Shown here: piece by piece, positions 28,392 to 36,567 of the stretch | How the letters are laid out: each line of letters begins with the position of its first letter | Numbering within the stretch: the first letter of the stretch is position 1 | Source: Lachnospiraceae bacterium | GTDB lineage: Bacteria; Bacillota; Clostridia; Lachnospirales; Lachnospiraceae | Length of the DNA stretch: 64,000 nt | Assembly (NCBI GenBank): GCA_017468395.1 | Contig: JAFUIR010000011.1 | Coordinates: 356,618 to 420,617, forward strand | Reading direction: 5' to 3' | The notes under the pieces: model-generated | The model's input: only the letters and a program-made list of their open reading frames with translations | Told to the model about the DNA's origin: nothing | Database searches by the model: none | Made by a program: the position numbers and the translations under genes

Positions 28392-29936
28392 ATGGCAGAC
28401 CAGGATTACAGAGACGACATAGAAGAAACACAAGCCAAAGAGATAGAGACGAAAGAGACAGAAATTGAAAAAAGCCAAAGGCAGGAAACTGTTTCGGGGG
28501 AGAAGGAAAGCGAATATGAAGATGTTTGCTTTATTTGCCGCCGACCGGAAAGTAAGACGGGGAAAATGTTTAAACTTCCGCAGAATATCTCAGTGTGTGA
28601 CGACTGCATGCATAAGACAATGGACACTATCAGCCAATTTGATTATCAGGGCATGTTAAATGATCCGGCAATGTTTTCTAACCCTGCAATGTTTGGCAGT
28701 TTTGGCGGACCGGAGGATTCCGATGATGAAAACGGTGGAAATAAAAAAGGCTTCCCTAACATCCGTTTTGTAAATATTGCGGATTTGCAGGGCGAAGGCG
28801 GCATTCCCAACAAACAAAAACTGAAAAAGAAAAAGAAATCATCAGCCCCTGTGCTGGACATTAAAGATATACCCGCACCCCATAAAATCAAGGCCAGCCT
28901 GGATGAATATGTGGTTGGTCAGGAACATGCCAAAAAGGTGATTTCCGTTGCGGTTTATAATCATTATAAACGTGTGGCAACAGGCACCATGGACAATATT
29001 GAAATAGAAAAATCCAACATGCTTATGATTGGACCCACAGGATGCGGAAAAACCTATTTGGTAAAAACTCTTGCTAAACTTTTGGATGTGCCCCTTGCCA
29101 TTGCAGATGCTACGTCCTTAACAGAGGCCGGATATATCGGTGATGATATTGAAAGTGTTATTTCCAAACTGCTGGCGGCTGCGGACAACGATGTGGAAAA
29201 AGCAGAGCGTGGAATTGTATTTATCGACGAAATTGATAAAATTGCCAAGAAGAAAAACACCACTTCCAGAGATGTCAGCGGTGAGTCTGTGCAGCAGGGA
29301 ATGCTGAAACTTTTAGAGGGTGCGGATGTGGAAGTGCCTGTGGGAGCAAACAGCAAAAATGCCATGGTTCCCCTCGCTACCGTGAATACAAGAAACATTC
29401 TTTTCATTTGCGGCGGTGCTTTCCCTGATTTGGACCAGATTATCAAAGAAAGACTGACCAAGTCTGCGTCCATCGGCTTTGCGGGAGAGTTAAAGGATAA
29501 ATATGACAATGACAAAAATATTTTATCCAAAGTAACCGTGGAAGACCTGAGGAAATTCGGCATGATTCCTGAATTTATCGGACGTCTGCCCATTATATAT
29601 ACGCTTCAGGGACTGACCAAAGAAATGATGGTTCAGATTCTTTCCGAGCCGAAAAATGCAATCTTGAAGCAGTATCAGAAATTGTTGGAACTGGACGAGG
29701 TAAAACTGGAATTTACCCCGGAGGCTTTGGAAGCCATTGCGGAAAAAGCCATGGAGAGAGATACAGGTGCCCGTGCGCTCCGCTCCATTATCGAGGAGTT
29801 TATGCTGGATATCATGTATGAAATCCCTAAAGATGACAATATCGGCACGGTAACCATTACCAAAGAGTATATTCAGGGAACTGGCGGACCGGTAATTGAT
29901 ATCAGAACAAACTATTTGCCCGATAATAATGCATAA
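28392..29936 (+). CDS. clpX: ATP-dependent Clp protease ATPase subunit ClpX, long form
   Basis: The 514-residue AAA+ unfoldase delivers substrates to ClpP. A zinc-binding domain has Cys46, Cys49, Cys69 and Cys72. The Walker A motif is GPTGCGKT (214-221), Walker B is VFIDEID, and the ClpP-docking IGF tripeptide occurs in SASIGFAGEL. It is about 80 residues longer than usual because of an acidic N-terminal tail of about 35 residues and an insert between the zinc domain and the AAA+ core that ends in a run of lysines. No clpP or tig lies beside it, so this may be a second, specialised copy rather than the housekeeping ClpX. Confidence 0.88.
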   Translation: MADQDYRDDIEETQAKEIETKETEIEKSQRQETVSGEKESEYEDVCFICRRPESKTGKMFKLPQNISVCDDCMHKTMDTISQFDYQGMLNDPAMFSNPAMFGSFGGPEDSDDENGGNKKGFPNIRFVNIADLQGEGGIPNKQKLKKKKKSSAPVLDIKDIPAPHKIKASLDEYVVGQEHAKKVISVAVYNHYKRVATGTMDNIEIEKSNMLMIGPTGCGKTYLVKTLAKLLDVPLAIADATSLTEAGYIGDDIESVISKLLAAADNDVEKAERGIVFIDEIDKIAKKKNTTSRDVSGESVQQGMLKLLEGADVEVPVGANSKNAMVPLATVNTRNILFICGGAFPDLDQIIKERLTKSASIGFAGELKDKYDNDKNILSKVTVEDLRKFGMIPEFIGRLPIIYTLQGLTKEMMVQILSEPKNAILKQYQKLLELDEVKLEFTPEALEAIAEKAMERDTGARALRSIIEEFMLDIMYEIPKDDNIGTVTITKEYIQGTGGPVIDIRTNYLPDNNA

Positions 29937-29940
29937 AACA

Positions 29941-30202
29941 AATAAAAAGGCCGCTACAAAGTAGTGGTAAATGGACAGGGATTGTAAAAGATTTCTGGCG
30001 CAGACCCTTGAAAAACGTCGGTATTTAGATGGGGGACGAATGCTTTGCCGCCAAAAACTTGCTTGCAAGGATTTTGGCGGTGAAGCATTTGGACGGCATC
30101 TTATGTACCGTTACGTTTTTCGCGGAACGAAAGTGCGTCTGCGAAGAAACTTTTTACAATCCCTGTTCTTATACCACCACTATGCAGTGGCCTTTTTATT
30201 TG
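29941..30202. repeat. long imperfect palindrome (hairpin element, copy A)
   Basis: About 120 bases of left arm and 137 of right arm are near reverse complements, centred near 30064. Matching blocks include AATAAAAAGGCC at both ends, ACAGGGATTGTAAAA, AAAAACGT followed by CGGTA, and GCCGCCAAAA near the centre. The right arm carries an extra GTTCCGC-containing segment and the longer form AACGTAACGGTAC. Copy B at 39908-40084 has the same asymmetry in the opposite orientation, so the two share an origin. As RNA it would form a long stem after clpX. A 93-codon frame here is a by-product of the repeat, and no other gene lies in this 320-base gap. Confidence 0.75.
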
Positions 30203-30256
30203 CACACATCGGGGCGGTGCCGGCATACATTGTAAAAAAGAACAAAGGTTGACACT

Positions 30257-31960
30257 ATGGACTGTAAGGAAATGATACTGTCCGATGAATATGCGGATTT
30301 AATTTTGGATTTCCCTGTGGGCGGGAGTGCACCGTCCCAATCCGGAAACGGAGAATATTGCGTGCTACCTGTCACTGCGGAGCAACAGATAGTATATACA
30401 CCCAGAAATTCAAGACAAAGACCGGACTTGGATGAATATGCCTACCGCTATATGCCCAAATTGTACGGCCTTATGCAGTTTTCTTTTGATCCTATAAGTT
30501 TGACGGAAAGCGGAATTCTTTCCGTGCAAAATCCTCCTCTTTCCCTTACGGGCAAAGGAGTTATTTTGGCTTTTGTGGATACGGGAATTGACTATCGGAA
30601 TGAAGTTTTTCAAAGACCGGACGGAAGCAGCCGCATTTTGGCATTGTGGGATCAAACTATTCAGTCGGGCATACCGCCGGAAGGTTTTTTATACGGCAGT
30701 GAATATTTGGGGGGAGAGATTGACCGGGCGTTACAATCCCCAAATCCTTATGAAGTTGTGCCAAGCAGGGACGAAATCGGTCATGGAACAGCCATGGCAG
30801 CAGTGGCCTGCGGAAGTGCGCTAAATGACGGACTGACCTTTACAGGCGCTGCCCCGGATGCGGATATTGTGGTTGTGAAATTGAAGGAATGTAAGCCCTA
30901 TTTGAGAGATTACTATTTGATTTCGGATGAAACTGCCTATTCGGAAACGGATGTTATGTTAGGAGTAAAATATGTGCAGCAGTTTTTAGTTTCCTTTGAA
31001 CGTCCCGTGGTTTTGTGTCTGGGAATCGGCACTAATTGGGGAGATCATACCGGGTCGTCGCCGCTGGCAAGATATTTATCTGCCCTGGCCACAAGGCGCA
31101 GTATGGGGATTGTGGTTTGCGGCGGTAATGAGGGGAATGCAGCACATCATTATGCAGGTCAGATAGAACCGGCAGATGATCGGCGTGCTTATCAGGATGT
31201 GGAAATCAGAGTGGGGGAAGGTATCGGGGGATTCTTTTTGGAATTTTGGGGAAACGCACTGGATGCCTATGAAGTGGAAATACGCTCTCCCGGAGGCGAA
31301 ACAGTGCCGGGAACTGATTTGGGAGTGGGACAAAGCATTAACTATGGATTTGTGTATGAAAGAACCAAAGTTTCGGTCTACAACGTTTTGGTAGAAAGTG
31401 ACGCAGGAGAACAACTGATTACCATGCGTTTTGAAACGCCTACTGCCGGGATTTGGAGAATCCGCGTACGGGGAAGGGACAGTGTCCGAAACGGTACCTT
31501 TCACATGTGGCTTCCTATCACTGCTTTTTTGACCGGAGAGACCTACTTTTTGGAGAGCGAGCCGGAGATAACCCTGACAGAGCCTTCTAACGGGGCAAAC
31601 ATCATTACGGTGTCGGCTTATAATGACGAAAATAATAGTTTTTTTATTGCTTCGGGAAGGGGATATGCCAGAAACGGACGGATAAAGCCGGATTTTTCGG
31701 CGCCGGGGGTAAATGTGTCTTCGATCCGCGGTGATTACACCGGCAGCAGCATGGCAGCTGCAATAACCGGTGGCGGTATTGCCCAATTTATGCAATGGGC
31801 AGTGGTAGAAAATAACCGGGAGTTTGTTACCAGTCTGGATGTCAGAAATTATTTGATTCGCGGCGCCCAAAGAGAGCGTGGAATCTCCTATCCCGACAGA
31901 ATGTGGGGTTATGGACGGCTGGATATAGAAGGAACTTTTGATGCCATTGCGGGAGTCTGA
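30257..31960 (+). CDS. S8 family subtilisin-like serine protease
   Basis: The 567-residue protein has the full subtilisin triad: Asp108 (FVDTGIDY), His176 (IGHGTAMA) and Ser498 (TGSSMAAA). A beta-rich insert of about 100 residues (roughly 330-430) lies between His and Ser, as in the Csp germination proteases of clostridia. No signal peptide is visible, so it may act in the cytoplasm or in the spore. A Csp-like role would imply a spore-former, but nothing else here supports that directly. Its last 52 bases overlap the end of aroA on the other strand. Confidence 0.85.
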   Translation: MDCKEMILSDEYADLILDFPVGGSAPSQSGNGEYCVLPVTAEQQIVYTPRNSRQRPDLDEYAYRYMPKLYGLMQFSFDPISLTESGILSVQNPPLSLTGKGVILAFVDTGIDYRNEVFQRPDGSSRILALWDQTIQSGIPPEGFLYGSEYLGGEIDRALQSPNPYEVVPSRDEIGHGTAMAAVACGSALNDGLTFTGAAPDADIVVVKLKECKPYLRDYYLISDETAYSETDVMLGVKYVQQFLVSFERPVVLCLGIGTNWGDHTGSSPLARYLSALATRRSMGIVVCGGNEGNAAHHYAGQIEPADDRRAYQDVEIRVGEGIGGFFLEFWGNALDAYEVEIRSPGGETVPGTDLGVGQSINYGFVYERTKVSVYNVLVESDAGEQLITMRFETPTAGIWRIRVRGRDSVRNGTFHMWLPITAFLTGETYFLESEPEITLTEPSNGANIITVSAYNDENNSFFIASGRGYARNGRIKPDFSAPGVNVSSIRGDYTGSSMAAAITGGGIAQFMQWAVVENNREFVTSLDVRNYLIRGAQRERGISYPDRMWGYGRLDIEGTFDAIAGV

Positions 31961-33288
31961 CATTCTTTGATAAACTCATCCAATACCTCAAAATAATTTT
32001 CAAAAGTTTTGCGGCAGCAACCGGGATTATTAATTACCATTCCCGGTACCCGAAGACCAATTAAGGAAAAGCCCATTGCCATGCGGTGGTCCTCGTAAGT
32101 ATCCACTGCGCAGGCGGTGGGAGTTCCCGGATAAATGGTGACGCTGTCTTTTGTTGCATCACATTTAATTCCCATTTTGCCAAGCTCGGTAACGATGGCT
32201 GCAAGGCGGTCACTTTCCTGGAAACGGATATGTCCGATACCTGTGATGGTAGTGGGACTGTCCGCAAAAGGAGCGATGGCCGCCAGGGTAATGGCCTGGT
32301 CGGAAAAAGAGGACATGTCTGCGGTAATACCTTTTAATTTTCTTCCGACAGGACCGGTAATGCAAAGTCCTTCGGCGTTTTCTGACAGTGTGCACCCCAT
32401 CTGTGTCAGGAGTTGCAAAAATTGAATATCTCCCTGCATGGAGCCTTGATTTACATGCTTAACGGTTACGGACATTCCCAAAATAGCAGCCATGGCATAA
32501 AAATAGCAGGCGGCGGAAAGATCTGGTTCGATTTGATAATCCAAAGCCTTATAGCATTGTCCGGCAGGGGTTTTGTAAACGGTGTTTTCCTCTTCTTTTT
32601 CCATGAGAGTATGTACGCCGAACTGTTCCATCATTTTGGTGGTCATATTAATATAAGCCATGCCGTGGGTGCCCAGAACCTCAATGTTCATGTCTTTTTC
32701 GGAAAGGCAGGAGGCAATAAGCAGGGCACTCAAAAACTGGCTGCTGTTTGCAATATCCACGCTGACCTTGTCGGTGGAAAATCCGTTGGCATTGAGGGTG
32801 AAAGGAAAACAGTCGGTCTGCTCATGACATGTCACCTCACAGCCCAGTGTTTTCAGGGCGCTGATAAGAGGTCCCATGGGTCTGCGGCGCATTTGTTCGG
32901 AAGCGTCCAGATGCCAGGTGCCGGGGGTGATACCCAGATATGCCGTAAGGAAACGGGCAGCAGTGCCGGCGCTTCCTACATAAATAGAAGCCTCCGGTGC
33001 GGGAACTGCGCCGCCCAAACCGGTCACGGTTACTTCTGCCTTATTTTCATCAACTATGGTTGCAAATCCCAAATCTTGTATACACTTTAAAAAGTGGCGG
33101 GAGTCGTCACTGAAAAGAGCACCCCGAAGTACACTGGTTCCCTTTGCCAAGGTGGCCAGAAGCAAGGCTCTGTTGGTAATACTTTTGGAGCCCGGCACGG
33201 ATACGGTAATATGTCTGCCTGCCAGGGATGTGCCCGCAAGGCAGGAGATTTCTTTTGCTTGTAAAAAACCGGAATTTTTGGTGCTCAT
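31909..33288 (-). CDS. aroA: 3-phosphoshikimate 1-carboxyvinyltransferase (EPSP synthase)
   Basis: The 459-residue enzyme joins phosphoenolpyruvate to shikimate-3-phosphate in the chorismate pathway. It has the N-terminal PGSKSITNRALLLATLAKG signature, SSQFLSALLIA in the middle and EDHRMAMGFSL near the end. It is slightly longer than usual because of a Ser/Pro-rich C-terminal tail that overlaps the S8 protease gene by 52 bases. The ATG is preceded by GAGGGGG, and a strong promoter lies upstream. It stands alone with no other aro gene next to it. Confidence 0.95.
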   Translation of the reverse strand: MSTKNSGFLQAKEISCLAGTSLAGRHITVSVPGSKSITNRALLLATLAKGTSVLRGALFSDDSRHFLKCIQDLGFATIVDENKAEVTVTGLGGAVPAPEASIYVGSAGTAARFLTAYLGITPGTWHLDASEQMRRRPMGPLISALKTLGCEVTCHEQTDCFPFTLNANGFSTDKVSVDIANSSQFLSALLIASCLSEKDMNIEVLGTHGMAYINMTTKMMEQFGVHTLMEKEEENTVYKTPAGQCYKALDYQIEPDLSAACYFYAMAAILGMSVTVKHVNQGSMQGDIQFLQLLTQMGCTLSENAEGLCITGPVGRKLKGITADMSSFSDQAITLAAIAPFADSPTTITGIGHIRFQESDRLAAIVTELGKMGIKCDATKDSVTIYPGTPTACAVDTYEDHRMAMGFSLIGLRVPGMVINNPGCCRKTFENYFEVLDEFIKECQTPAMASKVPSISSRP

Positions 33289-33327
33289 GGAGTCTTTATC
33301 CCCCTCTTGTTTTCACTGTCTTATCGG

Positions 33328-33356
33328 TTGCGTTTCTTAGGGAAACGGGATATAAT
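33328..33356 (+). promoter_or_regulatory. promoter for the GtrII-like gene
   Basis: TTGCGT (33328-33333), 17 bases and TATAAT (33351-33356). Its -10 box lies only 9 bases from the -10 box of the opposing aroA promoter, so the two polymerase sites overlap. Confidence 0.55.
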
Positions 33357-33365
33357 ATACCCATT

Positions 33366-33394
33366 ATCATATATTTTTTTGCATGGTATGTCAA
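33366..33394 (-). promoter_or_regulatory. promoter for aroA
   Basis: On the minus strand TTGACA (33389-33394), a 17-base spacer and TATGAT (33366-33371) form a near-consensus promoter about 80 bases before the aroA start. Confidence 0.65.
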
Positions 33395-33424
33395 TTTACC
33401 ATTGAATAGAAAAGGATAGGTAAA

Positions 33425-35104
33425 ATGAAGCGGTTAAAAGAAGATATCAGTTTCTTTTTACAAAATAAAATATATGTGGTACTGCTTGTTTTGACGGCGG
33501 TCTGCTGCTACGGTTATAAATTAATGCATGTGACAGTCGGCATTGATGATACGTGCTATGACTACTATTTTTCGGATGGCTTGATTGTTGTAGTGGGACG
33601 GTGGGTTTTGTTTCTGCTGAACCGCTTTTTGAATATTGGACAGTTAGCCCCTTTTTTAACGGATTTTGCGGCAGTACTGTTAATGCTTGTGGCAGCGGTT
33701 TTGTGGAGCGTGGTCTGCAAAAGACTTTTTAAGGATGCCCTTCCTGCCTGGTGTTATCTGGTTTTTTCGTGCCTGTTTATCTCCAATCCGCTGATTTGTG
33801 AAGTGTTTACTTATTTTTTGCATAATGGTATTGCTATCGGTTATACCTGCAGCGCCCTGGGGGTTCTTTTCTTTATGGAGGGCCTGAAAACCGGCGCACA
33901 AAAAGATACCTCTGTGCCTGTTTGGAAACGGTTTTTGCCTTTCGGCGGCGCAGCAGTTTTTGTGTGGATTGCCATTGGCTGTTATGAGTCCTTTGCAGTT
34001 GTTTTTCTTGTTATGGCCATGTTGGTTCTTTTAGTGGGAAGGCTTACGGGAGAAAAAAGCCATCCTGTTTTTTCTGTGCTGTGGATTGGGGCAGTGCTGG
34101 TAGTTGCCATTCTTCTGCGCGGCATTATGACTAATCTGATGATTGCGGTATTTTCGCTGGAAAGTTTGCAGGATGAAGCATCAAAACGTTCCGTAATGGA
34201 AATGGTTTCGTGGATTACAGACCCCCAGGGACGGGGGGCTCTTATCATGGCAATCAAACGTGCCTTTGTGATGTATGGCGTGTTTGGGTATCACTATTTG
34301 CCTATTTTTATGTATGTTTTGGCCTGCGTATGTTTTGCGGCATATTCCCTTTGGAGAAGTGTGAAAGGCAGGGACTTTTGGATTTTCTTATATATGATTG
34401 GCACTTTTGTGGCATCGTGGCTTCTGATTTTCATCGAGGGAAGTGTGACACTGTACCGCTCCTGTCAGTTTTTACCGTTGTTTTCTGCTTTTGTATTTGT
34501 AATAATGTTTTATGGACTGCGGAAGTGTTGGTGCGCTCCGGCCGGATATGTAAAAAGGGCGGCAGCGGGCATTTGCGTGTGCCTGTCTTTTGTGGCTATT
34601 TGGAATCAGGCAGCAGATATGAATAATTGGTTTTATATTGACCACCAGAAATATGAGCATGCAAAAGAGACTATGAACGGTATTGCCACCGAATTAGAGA
34701 CCCGTTATGATACCTCCAAGCCTCTGATTTTTATTGGAAATTACGAGATTCCCATGGAAATCGTACAGGATGCCTATGTGCCCATCGGCTCTGAAACTTA
34801 CCAAAAAATGGAAAGAGTTTTAAATCTGATAGACCCGCAGCTTCTGGCAAAATTTTACCGCAGGGGACAGGTGGAGGTGGCTACGACACCTGCGCTTTCC
34901 GTGATTCAGTGGGGACTGGGGGCTTTTGACGGTAATTTGGAATTGATTAAGTTTATGGAGATGCACGGACATACTTTTAAAGGCGTGGATCATTGGGCGC
35001 CTATCGGAGAAGCCTGTGTGCAATATAAAGATATGCCCGGCTGGCCTCGGGAAGGTTCTATAGTGGAAACGGAAGACTATATTATTATCAGTTTTGGTTA
35101 TTAG
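33425..35104 (+). CDS. polytopic membrane protein, GtrII-like glucosyltransferase family
   Basis: The 559-residue protein has about ten to eleven membrane helices and a soluble C-terminal segment of about 150 residues. The first outer loop has IDDTCYDYY and then GRW (residues about 40-60), the pattern I associate with the GtrII glucosyltransferase family, in which two acidic residues sit in the first loop as in GT-C enzymes. Such enzymes decorate surface glycans with glucose from a lipid donor. Donor and acceptor are unknown. It precedes the VTC-DUF4956-CotH genes by 26 bases and is probably in the same transcript. Confidence 0.65.
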   Translation: MKRLKEDISFFLQNKIYVVLLVLTAVCCYGYKLMHVTVGIDDTCYDYYFSDGLIVVVGRWVLFLLNRFLNIGQLAPFLTDFAAVLLMLVAAVLWSVVCKRLFKDALPAWCYLVFSCLFISNPLICEVFTYFLHNGIAIGYTCSALGVLFFMEGLKTGAQKDTSVPVWKRFLPFGGAAVFVWIAIGCYESFAVVFLVMAMLVLLVGRLTGEKSHPVFSVLWIGAVLVVAILLRGIMTNLMIAVFSLESLQDEASKRSVMEMVSWITDPQGRGALIMAIKRAFVMYGVFGYHYLPIFMYVLACVCFAAYSLWRSVKGRDFWIFLYMIGTFVASWLLIFIEGSVTLYRSCQFLPLFSAFVFVIMFYGLRKCWCAPAGYVKRAAAGICVCLSFVAIWNQAADMNNWFYIDHQKYEHAKETMNGIATELETRYDTSKPLIFIGNYEIPMEIVQDAYVPIGSETYQKMERVLNLIDPQLLAKFYRRGQVEVATTPALSVIQWGLGAFDGNLELIKFMEMHGHTFKGVDHWAPIGEACVQYKDMPGWPREGSIVETEDYIIISFGY

Positions 35105-35130
35105 ATGTTGGCCCCAAGGAGACAAACAGG

Positions 35131-35859
35131 ATGTATTTTTTGGACAAAGACAGTAAAAAGAAATTTCGATATGAGCAAAAATATATCCTTACGGCAGGGC
35201 AGATTTTGCACCTGAAAAACAGGCTGGAAGGGATTTGTTTTAGCGATAATTACGTGTTAGACAATAATACGTACAAAATCCGGAGTGTCTATTTTGATGA
35301 TTACAACAGCAGTTCTTACAAAGACAACGAAATGGGCGTGGATCCAAGGTCAAAATTCAGAATCCGCATTTATAATTGCAGCCATGAGCAGATTGTTTTG
35401 GAACAAAAGATGAAGGTGTCGGGGAAGATATATAAAGAGCGTGCTTTTGTGGACAGGGAATTTTGCGAGTTACTGTTACATGACAGGGGAGAGGAAATTA
35501 CATATCCTAACGAAAACCCTTTGATAAACCGCTTTTTGCTGGCCTATCATACCCGGCTGCTTCGACCTAATATTATCGTGGAGTACGAGAGAGAACCCTA
35601 TGTTTATCCGGATGGAGATGTGAGGATTACCTTTGACAGAAACATTTCTTTTTCCGATGACATAGAGCATTTTTTTGAAGAAAACCTGTTTATGCGTCCT
35701 ATTATGCCTGTAGGCAAGGAACTGCTGGAAGTAAAATATACGGAGTTTTTACCGGACTTTTTACATCAGGGACTGGATATAAAAAATCTGCAAAGATGTA
35801 CATTTTCGAAATATTTTTTGTGCGAAAAACTTAGGAAAAACGGAGGAAATATACTATGA
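35131..35859 (+). CDS. VTC-domain polyphosphate polymerase-like protein
   Basis: The 242-residue protein shows the VTC tunnel-fold pattern: an N-terminal KKKFRYEQKYIL strand, RSVYFDD, SKFRIRIYN, LEQKMKVSGKIYKER and LLEVKYTEFLP, with many basic and acidic residues that would line the tunnel. In yeast Vtc4 this domain makes polyphosphate from ATP. There is no SPX domain. It overlaps the next gene by 4 bases (ATGA), and VTC, DUF4956 and CotH genes commonly occur together in bacteria, which supports a shared but uncharacterised function. Confidence 0.85.
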   Translation: MYFLDKDSKKKFRYEQKYILTAGQILHLKNRLEGICFSDNYVLDNNTYKIRSVYFDDYNSSSYKDNEMGVDPRSKFRIRIYNCSHEQIVLEQKMKVSGKIYKERAFVDREFCELLLHDRGEEITYPNENPLINRFLLAYHTRLLRPNIIVEYEREPYVYPDGDVRITFDRNISFSDDIEHFFEENLFMRPIMPVGKELLEVKYTEFLPDFLHQGLDIKNLQRCTFSKYFLCEKLRKNGGNIL

Positions 35860-36530
35860 ACTTTCAGGATATTATCAAAAAATCTATTGTAGAGCAATTT
35901 CAGGGTGCGGATGGTGCCACAGGGGCAAATATTGTACTTTCTTTGGCGGTATCTGTTCTGATTGCCCTCTATCTGTTTGTGGTGTACCGGTTTTTCGTGC
36001 GCAAATCCCTGTATAACATCAATTTGAATATTGCAATTGTGGGAATGACGGTGGTTACAACTGCCATTATTTTAACGATTCAGTCCAATTTGATTTTGTC
36101 CCTGGGTATGGTTGGTGCGCTGTCCATCGTGAGATACCGGACGGCGGTCAAAGACCCTATGGATTTGTTCTTTTTGTTCTGGTCTGTGGGCAACGGCGTG
36201 ATGTGCGGCGCAAGACAATATTGGCTGGCACTTATGGTTACTGTGGTACTTACGGTTGTGGTTTTCGTTTTGATGCACTTCCCTGCAGTGAAAGCACCTT
36301 ATGTTCTGGTGGTGAACGGTAAGAAAGAGGGACTTGAGGACAATGTGACGAATCTATTGGAAGAATATTGCAGTTATTACAAGGTAAAATCCAGAAATAT
36401 GGATAAGGAATTTGAGAGAATGGTTATTGAAGTGCGGACGAAGTCTGATAAAGACCTGGTGGAGCAACTTGGAAAAATAGAAGGCGCAAAAGTGTCTTTG
36501 CTCACTTACGAGGGAGATATTGTAGGTTAA
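35856..36530 (+). CDS. DUF4956 membrane protein
   Basis: The 224-residue protein has about four membrane helices in the first 150 residues, including the signature LGMVGALSIVRYRTAVKDP and the NGVMCGARQYW segment, followed by a small soluble alpha/beta domain (about 150-224). This is the DUF4956 pattern. The start overlaps the VTC gene by 4 bases, so translation is coupled. It may be the membrane partner, for example a channel or anchor, for the VTC enzyme. No biochemical function is established from sequence. Confidence 0.85.
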   Translation: MNFQDIIKKSIVEQFQGADGATGANIVLSLAVSVLIALYLFVVYRFFVRKSLYNINLNIAIVGMTVVTTAIILTIQSNLILSLGMVGALSIVRYRTAVKDPMDLFFLFWSVGNGVMCGARQYWLALMVTVVLTVVVFVLMHFPAVKAPYVLVVNGKKEGLEDNVTNLLEEYCSYYKVKSRNMDKEFERMVIEVRTKSDKDLVEQLGKIEGAKVSLLTYEGDIVG

Positions 36531-36567
36531 AAAAGCGCGGTGTAACGTAAAAGGAGTTGAAAGGCAA

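Noticed and set aside
29971-30252. Open frame of 93 codons after clpX
   Set aside because: It lies almost wholly in the imperfect palindrome, has no ribosome site, and its composition is explained by the repeat.
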